In this document: positions 25,595 through 38,084 of the stretch, one piece after another | Numbering within the stretch: position 1 is the first letter of the stretch | Layout: each line of letters opens with the position of its first letter | DNA from: Daucus carota subsp. sativus | Lineage: Eukaryota; Streptophyta; Magnoliopsida; Apiales; Apiaceae | NCBI RefSeq assembly: GCF_001625215.2 | Contig: NC_030385.2 | Coordinates: 1,047,135-1,111,134, forward strand | Direction of reading: 5' to 3' | Length of the DNA stretch: 64,000 nucleotides | Program-made: the position numbers and the translations under genes | The notes under the pieces: generated by a model | What the model saw: the letters and a program-made list of their open reading frames with translations, nothing else | The model's database searches: none | What the model was told of the DNA's origin: nothing

Positions 25595-26689
25595 TTAATC
25601 TTGTTGCTCAAACCCTTCAAGTGAGACCAGGCTCCCGCTGATCTGAGCAACATAAGTAAATTCTCTGAAGACACAAGAGAGAGGGGGCGTTCCTTTCTTC
25701 CTGTCATGATAAACGATGTATCCAGCACCATCATCTTTTGCAAGAAACTGGCCATCACCCAAATAAAATAGTACATGATCTATTTTCATATGGGGCTCAA
25801 TATTAAACTTCTTAGTCCAAATGATATTGCCACCAACATTAGCCAATGTCCATAAACTAAGGATGATTGATTCATTCTCACTAGATTTCAAGATGAAACC
25901 AATAGAGCCTTCAAAATCCAAAGCATCTGACATTCTTACACCTGTTTTAGGGTACTGACACGTTCCAAACACCTCATTATGCAAATTAAACAACAGAATC
26001 CCATTCGTACCTTGAAAACACAGTACCCTACTACCAACACAAACACATTCTGAGAGCGGATCTTGCCTAAAACCTCGCATTTCTTCAGGAACCATAATCA
26101 CTGTCCAAGAATCTGTATTAAAGGAGTACAACTCCGCCACTAGTTGAAATCTTTTTTCCACCCCAAGGTTAATTTTAACAAGCACAACCCTAAGAATCTT
26201 ATAATCATTGCTCACAGAATCAAACCCAAACCCAAAATTAACCACAAACTCAAGCCTATATAAACGTGATTTTCTCCGGGGCTTAACTACCCGGGGCTTG
26301 GGAAGCAACTTAAAAGACCTAGTCAACGGATTCCAAATGTATAACACAACAACATGTATATCACTAAGAATAACAAGACCATTACAAGAACGAAAAAACA
26401 GCTGCGGCACATCAGATATATACCTTGGGAGACTGAGCTTAACTGAATTTTCGCCAAGAGTGTCCATAAAGAGATCTTGCGATTCATCACTTTTGGACAC
26501 AACCCTGAGTGTTGAAAAGGGGTGTTGTTTTTTCTGAGAAATGGCAAGGTGGGCTTGGATGAAATAAGGGTTTGAGATGATTGATTTCCATGATTTGCAT
26601 ACTGATGTGCATCGGAGGAGTGAAAGTACAGGAAGCCATGAGAGAATTTCGAAGATCAAGTCTTCTGCTAGTTGATTAATGGATGCCAT
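25595..26689 (-). CDS. F-box protein with FBA-type domain (unit A), intact
   Basis: A 364-residue protein. The F-box occupies residues about 4-48 (LAEDLIFEILSWLPVLSLLR, then SVCKSWKSIISNPYFIQAHL). The rest is an F-box-associated interaction domain (TIGR01640/FBA type): SCNGLVILSD, LYIWNPLTRSFKLLP, FGFGFDSVSNDYKILRVV, AELYSFNTDSW and a tail ending SLEGFEQQD. Such proteins recruit substrates to SCF ubiquitin ligases; relatives such as CPR1/CPR30 act on immune receptors, but no target can be inferred here. The frame extends 13 codons upstream without an ATG, so MASINQLAED is the start, matching all paralogues. A GTAAGT donor five bases after the stop suggests an intron in the 3' untranslated region, conserved in every copy. 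Confidence 0.9.
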   Translation of the reverse strand: MASINQLAEDLIFEILSWLPVLSLLRCTSVCKSWKSIISNPYFIQAHLAISQKKQHPFSTLRVVSKSDESQDLFMDTLGENSVKLSLPRYISDVPQLFFRSCNGLVILSDIHVVVLYIWNPLTRSFKLLPKPRVVKPRRKSRLYRLEFVVNFGFGFDSVSNDYKILRVVLVKINLGVEKRFQLVAELYSFNTDSWTVIMVPEEMRGFRQDPLSECVCVGSRVLCFQGTNGILLFNLHNEVFGTCQYPKTGVRMSDALDFEGSIGFILKSSENESIILSLWTLANVGGNIIWTKKFNIEPHMKIDHVLFYLGDGQFLAKDDGAGYIVYHDRKKGTPPLSCVFREFTYVAQISGSLVSLEGFEQQD

Positions 26690-26749
26690 TTTAGTGTTTG
26701 AATTGGTTGTAAAGTCGCAAGTAGCCAAGTATAACAGTACTGCTCGTAT

Positions 26750-26759
26750 AAACCCTAAA
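26750..26759 (+). promoter_or_regulatory. Telo-box-like motif in the promoter or leader of F-box gene A
   Basis: AAACCCTAAA about 60 bp upstream of the start codon. The same block recurs upstream of gene B (32353-32361) and gene B' (42986-42995), each followed by cccaattgtatttctt. Gene B'' has lost it (AATCAAAATCCC at about 51200). Telo boxes are common near plant transcription starts; a function here is inference. Confidence 0.5.
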
Positions 26760-28908
26760 TCCCAATTGTATTTCTTTATTCAGTGAGTAAGTTACACAGT
26801 GCAACTGTTTATACATACCACCTCAAAACCCGTGCACCGCTTTTTATTAATTTTATAAATTTTTACTTTTAATATATTTAAAATGTTGAAAAAAATTAGT
26901 TATCAATAATAAATCATAATTTTTATTTAAATGAACATAAAATATGAAATTACATTTTTCTAAGTCAGAACTACTTATGTTGTACTAAGCTATTGTCTGG
27001 TCACATCTTGTCTTTTATCTTTGACTCTTGTTTAGCATCATTGTTGTATTGTTCGCAATTTCTTTTATTCCGATCAGTCATTTGTTGATCTTCTTCTGTA
27101 TATTTGATCTATTGTTAATATAATCGTATGCTTTTTTTTTTATTGCTCTAACACATTCATATTTTGATAGTAATAAAATTTTATATAATAATTTTTATAA
27201 AGATGAGAGGAAAAGTTGATAAGCGGAATGGTTTATGTTCAAGATCTTGACTATTATTTGAAAGATTTTGATGTTGTAGTGGAAGTTGAAGATTCTGCTA
27301 TATATAATATTTTGGGTTGATTTGTATTTGTATAGAAGGGTTTTATATATAATATACTCTTTTGTCGTCACGGTATATTCACGTCTTTCTCTTAATTTAT
27401 TTAACTAGCTTATAGCCCGTTCAAGGCACGAGAACTTTTTAATTATTTATAAACTTTTTAAATATATTGTAAGTGGTGTGAAAGAATTTAATTTATAAAT
27501 AATAAATTAAAATTTTCATTAATAAAATTTGAAATTATGATTTGTTTGTAAGTCAGAACTATTGTAAAAATATATAGGTTCTCCTTGTTTCTGTAAAAAA
27601 AACTGACTACAAATGTTGGATCATCCGACGATGCGGTATAAAATACACCGTCACACTCATTAATGGCTTCAAATAAACTATTGTAATCAAGCCATTATTT
27701 TTCTCTTATGTATCATGCCAAAGTATTATATTTTTTCTATCAAATTTTAATATATATTGAGAAGAATATGTGACATCAATTTCGATTAGATTATATTTAT
27801 AAATGTATTTTATATAAGAATTATTATAATATGATTTAAATTTGGCTTACTAATTTTAAAATATATTTGATAAAAATAATTTTGTGACAGTGCGATTTAT
27901 ATGATTCTACAATTAAAACTGGTAGGAAATATTTATTTTGAATTAAAATATCCGGCTTATTAATTTTAAAATATATTAGATAAAAATAATTTTGTGATGG
28001 TAATTTATATGATTCTATAATTAAAGCTGATAGGAAATATTTATCTTGGATTAAAAAAAATCATAAACATGTGAAAGACAGAATTTGTTTTGGATTCAGA
28101 AAAGGAATTATAAACATGCATATCAGTTGCTTTATAAAAATAGAAGTTAATATTGTTCTAATCTAACGGTACCTATTTGTTCAATATACGATCCAACGGA
28201 TAAGCTTTTGGACCATGTGACCATGCGACCAAATTATCTCCCTTACGCTTATTATATATAAGTATATAATTTGTATGTATTCGTATGACAGGGTTTTATA
28301 TATGTGACTCAAACTTCTATTAGATTATATCTATAAATGTGTTTATATTAGAAATATGACATCTGATGTAATTTATTTGTTTTTATAAAATTTATATGGT
28401 TTTAGAATTAAAATTGGTAGTCGTATTTTGTATTAAATTAAGAAAAATAATCATAAACATAAACATGCTAGCACATGCACTTGTCACGTCTCGACTTCCA
28501 TCTATAATCACACTTATCAACACATTCTTTCTTTGTGAGTTTTTCTAGACCAATATCTTTTTACTTTTTTTCCGGCTTAGCCAAGTTAATCTTTGTTGAG
28601 TTCTAGTTAGTATTGCTTGGTATTTAATCCATCTGGTTGTTCGAGCACCAACGGTCTTTACAAGTTGGATTTATAGTTATGTTACTGGTAGCATATTCTT
28701 AATTAGTTACCATTTCCTATATTCCATGCATTTAAACAGTGGAGGTTGGTAAAAAACGTGAGTTAGTAATTGAAGCATAAAACAATGACAAGATTGGGAA
28801 TGAAATTAGCTTTTAAAACGAGAGATTCTTTGCAAGAATAATTCCCAGAAACAAGCTTAAGCAGTTATTTGTAAATTACTTCCGCTTTCAATTCTGATCG
28901 TATGAATG
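26760..28908. other. Intergenic DNA with diverged repeats, lacking in the A'-B' copy
   Basis: About 2.1 kb, AT-rich, no gene. Two relics carry a cccgtgcaccgc / cccgttcaaggcacg word (26830 and 27415), typical of decayed plant transposon ends. The interval is absent between A' and B', where 26545 and 28909 equivalents are fused. Confidence 0.5.
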
Positions 28909-31900
28909 TATAGAAAAATTCATGTTCGTTTTGAAGATAATGGTTTTCAAGATGTTGCGGCGAAAGTGCACGATGAATTGGTTTTCCAGCTTCCTACAAA
29001 TTATTCATTTGACCTATAGCATATATTTAAAGTTTTGATAATTTTAGCAAACCGTTAGTATAAAATTGTAATTGAATGACTTATTATAGATATTTATAAG
29101 ACGACATAAGTTGATGAATATGTTTGTAATTAGGATGATATTTTACAATGGTTAATGGCTTACACTTTTTTATGTGAATAAATATGAATTCAGGATGATA
29201 TTTTAAAAAATATTGTATTTTTACATTTAATTGGGTGTGATCATTTAGATTGTGATACACATTAGTTGTAAACGAGAGTCTACGTTTGTATATGGATATT
29301 GGTAAAATGGGATGAACTTAGAAAAAATATCATTAGTATTGCTGGACAAACAAAAACTTACAATTGAATACTACAAATAAATTGGTGAATGAATATTTCA
29401 TTGCCGGTTATGGGATTTTATAAAATTTACGAAAGTTACTACACTTGTCAATTAATCATCCCTATCATGTCTTTCATATCATGTCGTGTTCTTATGCAGT
29501 GAGTTCCGTCATAAGTAATTAGGGTAGTCCACTAGTTAAAAAATACAATGAATATTTGGTCATCACTTATTCATTTATTGTTGAAAATAATATTACATTT
29601 CTTTTCTTTCGAATTTAAATATATAGAAAAATTAGGCTCCACCGTCAAAAATACGACAGAAATTTTTGTGGCAGAGTAATTGTTTTATTTTATTACCAAC
29701 GGAACCTCTTGTACTAATTCACAACATAATTTTGAATTTATGCCCGATATTTAAATAAAGGGCGGAGCGAAAAGAAAAGAAAGAACTATCTTAATTAACC
29801 CGATTACATAGATTTAGTGTTAGATATCCGTTGTAAATAGCCTCAAGTTGGTATTGCATGGTATTTGATCCATCTGGTTGTTTTAGCAGCAACAATAGTC
29901 TTAACAATTTTAATTTAAAAATTAAGTTACTGGCTATAATCTTAGTTACTGGATTAAGTTACTGGCTGTAATCTTATTTACTGGTATTGCATCTGACACT
30001 TGCATTTTTTTCTTAGTTTACCTCTACTACAAATTATATAGTGCTAAAAATCATTAATAAAATATGTCAGCTTTTACGAAACACACTATCTCATATCTAC
30101 CTACAAACAACTTAAAATCGTTAATAAGATATGTTTATATTTATGAAAGAGTTGGTCTCATATCTACCAACAGGCTACAACTTAAAATTGTTAAGAAATT
30201 ATGCTTATATGTATGAACCGTAAAGAGACCTTAAAAGGATGATTTTCACTAACCATAATAACTTAATTGACTAGCTATCTAACTATTTTAGTCAAATACC
30301 AATAAAAACCCATTAAAAGTCCCCGGAGTAAAAATCCATAAGGCCGGAGGCCAACATAAAATTCATGTAATAACTTGACATCTTACACCAGTACAACAAG
30401 ACCAATAAATATACACAGAAATGCCGGAGGCCGACATCAAATCCATATATCTTAACATCTTACAGCAGTACAACAAGATCAATACCAATAGTCGCGTAAA
30501 ACAAGTAAAACACCAGCTACTTAAATAACAACCTGTTGTTGCATCTTCCAAACTCTAAATTCCCTCCTTGCCAAAAGCAGACAGCACAGCTGGAGTAACT
30601 GCAAAGCAATATGCAGTAAGTCTTTCAGATTTCTACCAATTTAGAAGGATCATATTAGATGGATTAGTGTTTATTCCTAGACTCACTTCCCAACTTGACC
30701 AAGACAAAAACAAAGAAAGTGAATCAAATTTAAGAGAGGAATAAACAGCGAAACAATCTAAAGTTAATTAAAGATTAAGATAATTTTAATTAAGAAAAGA
30801 AAAAGAGATACAACATAGTGCTGCATATTGCTGCATTTTACTTGCTATGTTTGAAATTTTACCGGAACACCGTTAAAGCTTCCTAATTAAAGTTCTCAGT
30901 CTCTGAAATTATCTTCAGGAGAATTTTTTCAGAAATAGTTGTGCCTAATGTGGCTCAACCAAAATCAGAGAAGTGCTCTGAAGATTAAGCCCAAATTTTT
31001 GTGCCCCTTTAAGAGGATCAAATTATTTGAATTTTCGATCCATATATTAATCCATCAGGTAGAAAAATGAACCATAAACATCAAACCGCTAGCAAAGCAC
31101 ATTAATTAGTATATCTAAGCAAAAATCACATGCAATGTACATGAAAATTTAAGAAACTTGGAAACCTAAGACACATAATTATTAGCATTTAGAAGTTGCA
31201 TTAAACAACTTACCATATAGTTACCCTTGTAGTTCAAAGCCTTTAAGTGACAGAAGGCTCCCTCGGAATTGAACTACTGGCATATATATTCTGAATTGAT
31301 CAACAAATGTTCCTTTCTTCATATCATAAAAGAAGCATGCATGAGAGTGATCTCGTGCAACAATTAAACTTTCCATCGCCCAGATAAATAAGAACATAAG
31401 CTATCCTTTTAGCGGGCTCTATATTAAACTTTTCAGTCCACCAGAGGTTTCCATCAACCTCATCCAACGCCCACAGAGTCAGCACGGATGCCCTCTCCCC
31501 TGATCTCAGGATCAAAGCAATTGAACCTTCAAAATCCAAGACCTCTGATATTATTTCACCAGAGGCAGGATACTTATGCATTCTAAACACCTCATCTTGC
31601 AAATCAAACGACAGAATTCCATCCGTACCAGGGAGACACAATACCCTACTATCAACACAAACACATTCTGAGATAGGATCAAACTTGAAACCTTGCATTT
31701 CTTTAGGAACCTGAATCGGTTTCCAGGAATTCGCATTAAAGGAGTACAACTCCGCCACCATTCCCTCTTTCTTTTCACCATTATCCAAAAGGTCACTAAG
31801 TCTACCAAACACAACCCTAAGAATCTTATAATCACTGCTCAGAGGATCAAAACCAAATCCAATTTTATTTACGACCCCAAGACGCGCGTAATGAGCCAGG

Positions 31901-32440
31901 GGAAGTAACTTATCCATCCTCATCAATGGATTCCAAATGTATAAGAAAACAAAAAATATATCACCAAGAATAACAAGACCATTACAAGAACGAATAAGCA
32001 GCTGCGCCCGAACATCAGATATATACCTTGGGAGACTGAGCTTAACTGAATTTTCGCCAAGAGTGTCCATAAAGAGATCTTGCGATTCATCACTTCTTGA
32101 CACAACTCTGAGTGTTGAAAAGGGGTGTTGTTTCTTCTGAGAAATGGCAAGGTGGGCTTGGATGAATTTAGGGTTTGAGATGATTGATTTCCATGATTTG
32201 CATACAGATTTGCATCGAAGGAGTGAAAGTACGGGAAGCCATGAGAGTATTTGGAAGATCAAGTCTTCTGCTAGATGATTCATGGATGCCATTTTAGTGT
32301 TTGAGTCGGTTGTAAAGTCGCAAATAGCCTAGTACAGTAGGACTGCTGGTATAAACCCTAATTCCCAATTGTATTTCTTCGGTTTATATAAGTTACACGC
32401 GCTGTAACTGTTTATACACAAGCTGGAGCATAATTTTTTG
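28909..32440. repeat. Segment B, B-type F-box unit
   Basis: Collinear with 37225-43060, 47695-51200 and 52680-54276. It starts near the word gataatggttttcaagatgt, runs through ttacatttaattgggtgtga (29226), a ccatctggttgtt block (29869), a 3' flank with ccaacatcaaatccata-type words, and ends in the F-box gene and promoter. It has no large insertion, so it serves as the empty-site reference for the other copies. Confidence 0.8.
31324..32292 (-). CDS. F-box protein (unit B), C-terminus lost by a 4-bp insertion
   Basis: The open frame gives 322 residues: F-box at about 4-48 (LAEDLIFQILSWLPVLSLLR) and most of the FBA-type domain (RSCNGLVILGD, FGFGFDPLSSDYKILRVV, AELYSFNANSW). At 31366-31373 it has four extra bases compared with paralogue B' (aacaattaaac against aacaaac), which shift the frame after YLGDGKF, add a short unrelated tail and stop at 31324. 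The displaced remainder, about 48 codons, is still readable in another frame down to 31221, ending near LLSLKGFE. So the lesion is recent. The truncated protein could be made but lacks the end of its substrate-binding domain. It may be a young pseudogene; I cannot exclude that the truncated form is used. Confidence 0.8.
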   Translation of the reverse strand: MASMNHLAEDLIFQILSWLPVLSLLRCKSVCKSWKSIISNPKFIQAHLAISQKKQHPFSTLRVVSRSDESQDLFMDTLGENSVKLSLPRYISDVRAQLLIRSCNGLVILGDIFFVFLYIWNPLMRMDKLLPLAHYARLGVVNKIGFGFDPLSSDYKILRVVFGRLSDLLDNGEKKEGMVAELYSFNANSWKPIQVPKEMQGFKFDPISECVCVDSRVLCLPGTDGILSFDLQDEVFRMHKYPASGEIISEVLDFEGSIALILRSGERASVLTLWALDEVDGNLWWTEKFNIEPAKRIAYVLIYLGDGKFNCCTRSLSCMLLL

Positions 32441-34682
32441 TTTTAATGGTAACTAATATTGCTAATTATTGAAATTTATATAATTAATCTTAAATAGAAT
32501 TATTAATAAATCATTAATATCTTTCAATTTAAATAATTATTGGTATCAGTTTTTGCTTAAGAACATAACCGTAGAACCCTAAATGTCACATGTGTCACAT
32601 GTTTATAAATAATTGTTAATGACATGAGGTTTAACACTATGACCCTGTAATTTTATTTCTTCTAATTATTAATCCATGTTGACTAAATTCATATTTTTTC
32701 AAAGTAATCTTATGAAAATTTTAAAATATGAACGTATATTTGTTAACTTACCAATATCGGTCATAATTATAATATAAATTATGAAGTTTTTGGTATTTCA
32801 CCTTCATTTTGATTCAATAATTAAACTCCATGCACTTTAAGGAGTATCGTATATATTATAAGATTTATCTCAATCACAAATTGGTCGCCACTTTGTTGAA
32901 GTTCGTGTTCAAAAAACCCTAAAAATTTCTTTAGTTTGAATAAAAAAAATTTAATGTTGCATGATTCTTTAAAGAAGATGCATGTTGCTTCATTTACCAT
33001 ATCTAAAAAATTCTCATAAACTTTTTGAAACCAGCACCGATGTTCATGTACTCATAAAAATAATCATTCTCTCACTTTTTGAAGTTGTGGTCATCCAAGA
33101 TAGAAAATGCAATGTTGATGTCCACAAATTCACTTATATCCAATTTAATATAAATAATGCAACCAATATTGATCAAACAATTCTATCTATCGATCTTCAA
33201 ATTGTTCAACGGTCAAATGAATTCCCATTTGAAATTGAGTAGTGGAAAAACATGTCATTGATTTTACGTGATTAAATTCGACAACATTAGTTGTCCGACA
33301 TGGTTCAAGCTGTCGAAATTATATGTACACCGAATTAATGTTGAAATTAAAAAGCGTGACTAAATCCTGTCAAATTAATATATTTGCAATAGATTCAACA
33401 GTGTTTATTTAAATACAAATTCAAGGTTTTTGGTTAACTTTAGGCGGTATCTTTCGTGCTTGAAATTGAGAGCCGGGAAAACACCCTCTTTCAAAGACAA
33501 AAACACCACTTGTGTAAGAAAAAGATGGTAAAATTGGGTTGAAAGCAGTGAAATTTTTGTTGCCACAATATATGAAAAGCTAAATGAAAAAATCAACTGT
33601 TAAACATGCAGTCCCCTAGAACATACTGACACGACACTTCAACCGTTCTTTGAGAATTTTCAAAAAAAATTAAGATTTTGAAGAGGGAATTGCAAAACAA
33701 AGATATTGTAATTAACCATGGGTAACAACTTGAACACCAAGTGCTAAATTTCCTGTTAGTAAATGTTGGATTTGTAAAGGCTACAACCTTGTCGAGGTAT
33801 AGTTTATAGGTCTGATCACCGCAGTACAACAAGGCCAATGCCGTAATATCTCACAATCAAACTAACTGAAAAGCCAATGTTTCTGAAAAACAAGTAAAAG
33901 ACAGCTACTTTAATACTAACTCATCCAAACTCCCTCCTCAAACAGGAATGCAGAAAGATCCCCTTCATCGCCACATGCAGACATCATAGCTGGATTAACT
34001 CCAAAGCAATAAGCAGCAAGTTTTACGGATTATATAATTCTACCATTTTAAAAGGATCATATACAGATAATTAGTATTTATGTCTAGACAGACTTCCCAA
34101 CTTGATCAAGACAACAACAAAGAAAGAGTATCATAATGAGCCCACTCTGATCAAAATTAAGGGAGGAATAGACAGAGAAACAATCTAAAGTTAAATGAAA
34201 AGGATTGAAATTTTTTAATTAAGAGAACTTTGATATTAAAAGAACAGACATCTTCATTTCCAAGAGATCAACATACTGCTGCATTTGACTTGCTGCATCA
34301 AAGATTTACCAGAACACAGTAAAAGCTTCCTGAGGTTCTCAGTGTCCAAATTTATCTTCGGATGAACATTTTGCTAAGAAATGGTGAAGACAACTTTCTG
34401 CCCGCAGACAAAGTTCTCAGGGCATTAAATGATCCACTTCTTGGATTGGTGCGTATAATTTAATTTACTTATTAGATATCTACGAATAACAATCTGAAAT
34501 ATATTAACCAGTGTATGTCAGTTGGCCTCCAAGTCAACTCCAGAAAAATTTGATAGTGGATCCCCAAGACCCAAACATAGGTTTGTGTGAAATTGACCTT
34601 TTATTTCTATATATTTTATTAGAGAACCAAAAATTTGTATGAAGTTACACTTAAGTACAATAGGCTTCAGAGCCTATCAAAT

Positions 34683-35487
34683 TGTTGGAAACGTGTATGG
34701 GCCTTAAACCAAAAACTTCCGATATATTAAGATACAAACACGCACAACTTGTATATTAATACTGTAACATGCAGCTACACTACTTATAATTTTGTTACAC
34801 ACGCTAGCTAGGCTTCAGCCTTTCTTGTTACACACAGAGATGGCACGCGGCCTTTTCACTCAGAGCTTCAGCTCTTCTAAATTTCTCTCTACAACTGCTG
34901 TTGTAGTTTTTTTCCCAGTGTGTTATCTACTACAGATGGACAGCCTTATATATAGGCTTTAAGTTCACATTCTAACATCACGGCACACCTCACATTTTTA
35001 TCCTTATACATATTTATAGCCTACCATATTTTAAGGACATTATTACAACCTGCAGCCTGTTATTTTGACCATGAAAACCTACTATATTTTCTTCTGTTCT
35101 CATGCACAGCCACCTTTTATTTCTCCCATGCACAGCTACCATTCTTTAAAACCTTGATTCCTGGAGCTGTTGTAGTTCACCTATTTCGCCACCTTCTGAT
35201 CTTATACCAAGTACCAAGAGCTTATATTAGGATGCTTGTTTATATTTTCAGCACACCACAATTGACCCTCTTTATTTTCTTGCATTGATATTACTGCTTC
35301 TATTATATCTATAAACCCCAGCTGTTTATTTGACCAAGCTGCTGCTCTTTTATTTTCTACACTTGACTGCAATGTATTTTATAAAACCCAGCTTCCATTT
35401 TATGTTTCTGATAATTAATCCCAATGTCCAGTATTTGAGAATATTTGTCTCTACTGCATTGCTTTGAGCCGGGTTTGAATTCTAACA
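34683..35487 (+). mobile_element. Solo LTR with 5-bp target duplication
   Basis: An 805-bp insert starting TGTTGGAAACGTG and ending GAATTCTAACA, flanked by CAAAT at 34678-34682 and 35488-35492. Segment A at about 24960 is the empty site (cctactaaataatgg). TG...CA ends, inverted TGTTRG/YTAACA termini and the 5-bp duplication identify an LTR. A TATATATAGG box near 34950 gives a plus orientation. Size and end type suggest Ty1/copia, but without internal sequence this is uncertain. Confidence 0.85.
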
Positions 35488-36145
35488 CAAATAATGGAAA
35501 TTAAAATTTATAGCAGCAAAGCAAACTCACATCATCAAGTACTGGTTACAGATCATACATACTAAGATTACGCAGGCAAATCTCTCGGTATACCACAGGA
35601 AAGTGCGAAACATGATTCCGCCCGGGGCTTAAGCAACCCCGACCAAAAATAGAATAAAATTAGTAGTGACATAAAAACTTTGTATATATAAGAACCCCTC
35701 TAAGAAAAATTAGTAGTCACAGATTTAACATGTATGACCTTATATATGACATTGAGAACTATTAACTTTTTGGAAAAACAATTCTATGTTAATTAAGCCC
35801 GATGTTTATGAAATCCTGGATCCGCCACTGCAAGTGGCTCCTTTGCAGCCTCAAGTGGAAAAAGCAAAACCAGAGAAGTGCTGGGGAAGCTGGCGGATGA
35901 GCCTTAACTTGAGTGCCCCTTTAAGAGGCTCAAAGTTATATATATTAATTAATCAATCAATTAGATCCGGAAATAAACCATAAAACAATGAAACATATTT
36001 AGGGTAACCGTCTTATCCGTTGACAAAGCAAGTTCATTATATCTAAGCAAAAATTCTTCGCAATGTACATAAACAGATTTAGCATACTTGGAAACTTAAA
36101 ACAATATTAGTATTTAAAAGATGCATTAAACAACTTACCACATTA

Positions 36146-37223
36146 ATCTTGTTGCTCAAATCCTTCAAGTTGCTCAAACCCTTCAAGTAAGACCAGGCTC
36201 CCGCTGACCATCATCTTCTTCCTTTCTTCCTGTCATCATAAACGATGTATCCAGCACCATCATCTTCTGCAAGAAACTGGCCATCACCCACTACTAGAAA
36301 AATGGGTAAAATTAACCGCCATTTCCGGTCAATTTTAGTTAAATTTGACATGATCTGTTATTTTATTTGGGTACCCATAAGATCTCTTATTTTATTTGAC
36401 ATGATCCTTATTTTATTTGGGTACCCAAATAAAATAGTACATGATCTATCTTCATATGGGGCTCAATATTAAACTTCTTAGTCCAAAAGAACTTGCAACC
36501 AACATCATCCAATGTCCATAAACTAAGGATGATTGATTCATTCTCACTAGATTTCAAGATGAAACCAATAGAGCCTTCAAAATCCAAAGCATCTGACATT
36601 CTTACACCCGTTTTAGGGTACTGATATGTTTCAAACACCTCATAATGCAAATAAAACAACAGAATCCCATTCGCACCTTGAAAACACAGTACCCTACTAT
36701 CAACACAAACACATTCTGAGATCGGATCTTGCATAAAACCACGCATTTCTTCAGGAATCTTAATCGGTGTCCAAGAATCCGTATTGAAGGAGTACAGCTC
36801 CGCCACTATTTGACATATTTCTTCCACCCCATGGTTAATTTTAACAAGCACAACCCTAAGAATCTTATAATCATTGCTCAGAGAATCAAACCCAAACCCA
36901 AAATTAACCACAAACTCAAGACTATATAAACATGGTTTTCTCCGGGGCTTAATTTCCCGGAGCTTGGGAAGCAACTTAATTAAAAGACCTAGTCAACGGA
37001 TTCCAAATGTATAACAAAACAACATGTATATCACCAAGAATAACAAGACCATTACAAGAACGAAAAAACATCTGCGCCACATCAGATATATACCTTGGGA
37101 GACTGAGCTTAACCGAATTTTCGCCAAAAGTATCCATAAAGAAATGCTGCAAAAAATCACTTCTCAACACAACCCTGAGTGTTGAAAAGGGGTGTTGGTT
37201 TTTCTGAGAAATGGCAATGAATT
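36146..37223 (-). pseudogene. F-box pseudogene A' (no F-box, frameshift, insertion)
   Basis: Paralogue of the A gene with several lesions. The first about 52 codons, including the whole F-box, are missing: the copy begins inside AISQK and is joined to unrelated B-flank DNA at about 37217-37225. A 4-bp duplication (ttaattaaaa against ttaaaa, near 36978) shifts the frame after WNPLTRSF. The FBA-type part then reads on to about 36426 (FGFGFDSLSNDYKILRVV, ECVCVDSRVLCFQG). At 36290-36420 an insert starting CACTACTAGAAAAA interrupts the C-terminal part, and about 50 bp are deleted near 36210. Two open frames remain (36976-37281 and 36408-36974); neither can give a normal F-box protein. Confidence 0.85.
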
Positions 37224-37523
37224 TATAGAAATTCTTCTTTTGGAAGATAATGGTTTTCAAGATGTTGCGGCGAAAGTGCACGATATATTGGTTTTCGAGC
37301 TTCCTACAAATTATTTATTTGACCTATATTAGCATAAATTATAAAGTTTTGGTAATTTTAGCAAACCATTGTATATATAAAATTATAATTTTATGAATTA
37401 TTATAGATATTTATAAGACGATATAAATTGGATGAATATGTTTGTAAGATGATATTTTATGATGGCTTATACTTTTTTATGTCAATAAATATGAATTTGG
37501 GACAATATCTTTAAAAATTATTG

Positions 37524-37915
37524 CACTACAAGAAAAGTGGCTATTTTCGACAAAATCTGGTATTTTCGACCGCTTCTGGTCGAAAATAATTAATTTTGAC
37601 CCCTCTAAAATGGTCGAATATAAGCTGGTCTTAATTACCAATCCGGTGGAACATAATTATTTTCAACCGCAATTTCATATATTCGACTATATAATTATCT
37701 TCGACTAAAGCCATGGGGGATAAACTGCAGGGCGTAGTCGAATTTATGCGGTTGAATATAAGTTTATTTTTTACCGATTATCTTTGATCGGGTTTATTTT
37801 CGATCGAGTGCGGTCGTTGTTATTGTTTTTGACCGGATTTATTTTCGACTATAAACAGTCGAAAATAGTTTCCAGTCGAAAAAAGCGATAAAAAATAGCC
37901 GTTTTTCTTGTAGTG
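37524..37915. mobile_element. CACTA-type MITE with TTG target duplication
   Basis: A 392-bp element with terminal inverted repeats CACTACAAGAAAAGTGGCTA and its near-complement ending TTTTTCTTGTAGTG, flanked by TTG on both sides (37521-37523, 37916-37918). The empty site reads attgtatttttacattt at 29218 and 52848. A 3-bp duplication and CACTA ends define the superfamily. The interior is a lattice of GTCGAAAAT/ATTTTCGAC subterminal motifs in both orientations. Non-coding. Confidence 0.9.
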
Positions 37916-38084
37916 TTGTATTTTTACATTTAATTGGGTGTGATCATTTGGATTGTGCTACACATTAGTTGTAGATGACAACCTATGTTTGTATATGGAT
38001 GGTGCTAAAATGAGATGGAATTAGAAAATATATCATTAGTGCTATTGGACAAACAAACAACTTATGATTAGATATTACAAATAA

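Larger units (their letters stand above)
22083..26760. repeat. Segment A, first copy of the A-type F-box unit
   Basis: Collinear with 32625-37223. Matched anchors include ggtttaacactatga (22088/32629), cgacattag/tccgac words (23010/33285), gccaagtgctaaattccctg (23561/33736), ggtaccccag-type flank and the aagcccgatgtttatgaaat block (25264/35796), and the F-box gene itself. Confidence 0.8.
32625..37223. repeat. Segment A', second copy of the A-type unit
   Basis: Collinear with 22083-26545. It contains a solo LTR absent from A and ends in the pseudogene. Its right boundary is a deletion junction fused to B-type sequence at about 37223. Confidence 0.75.
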
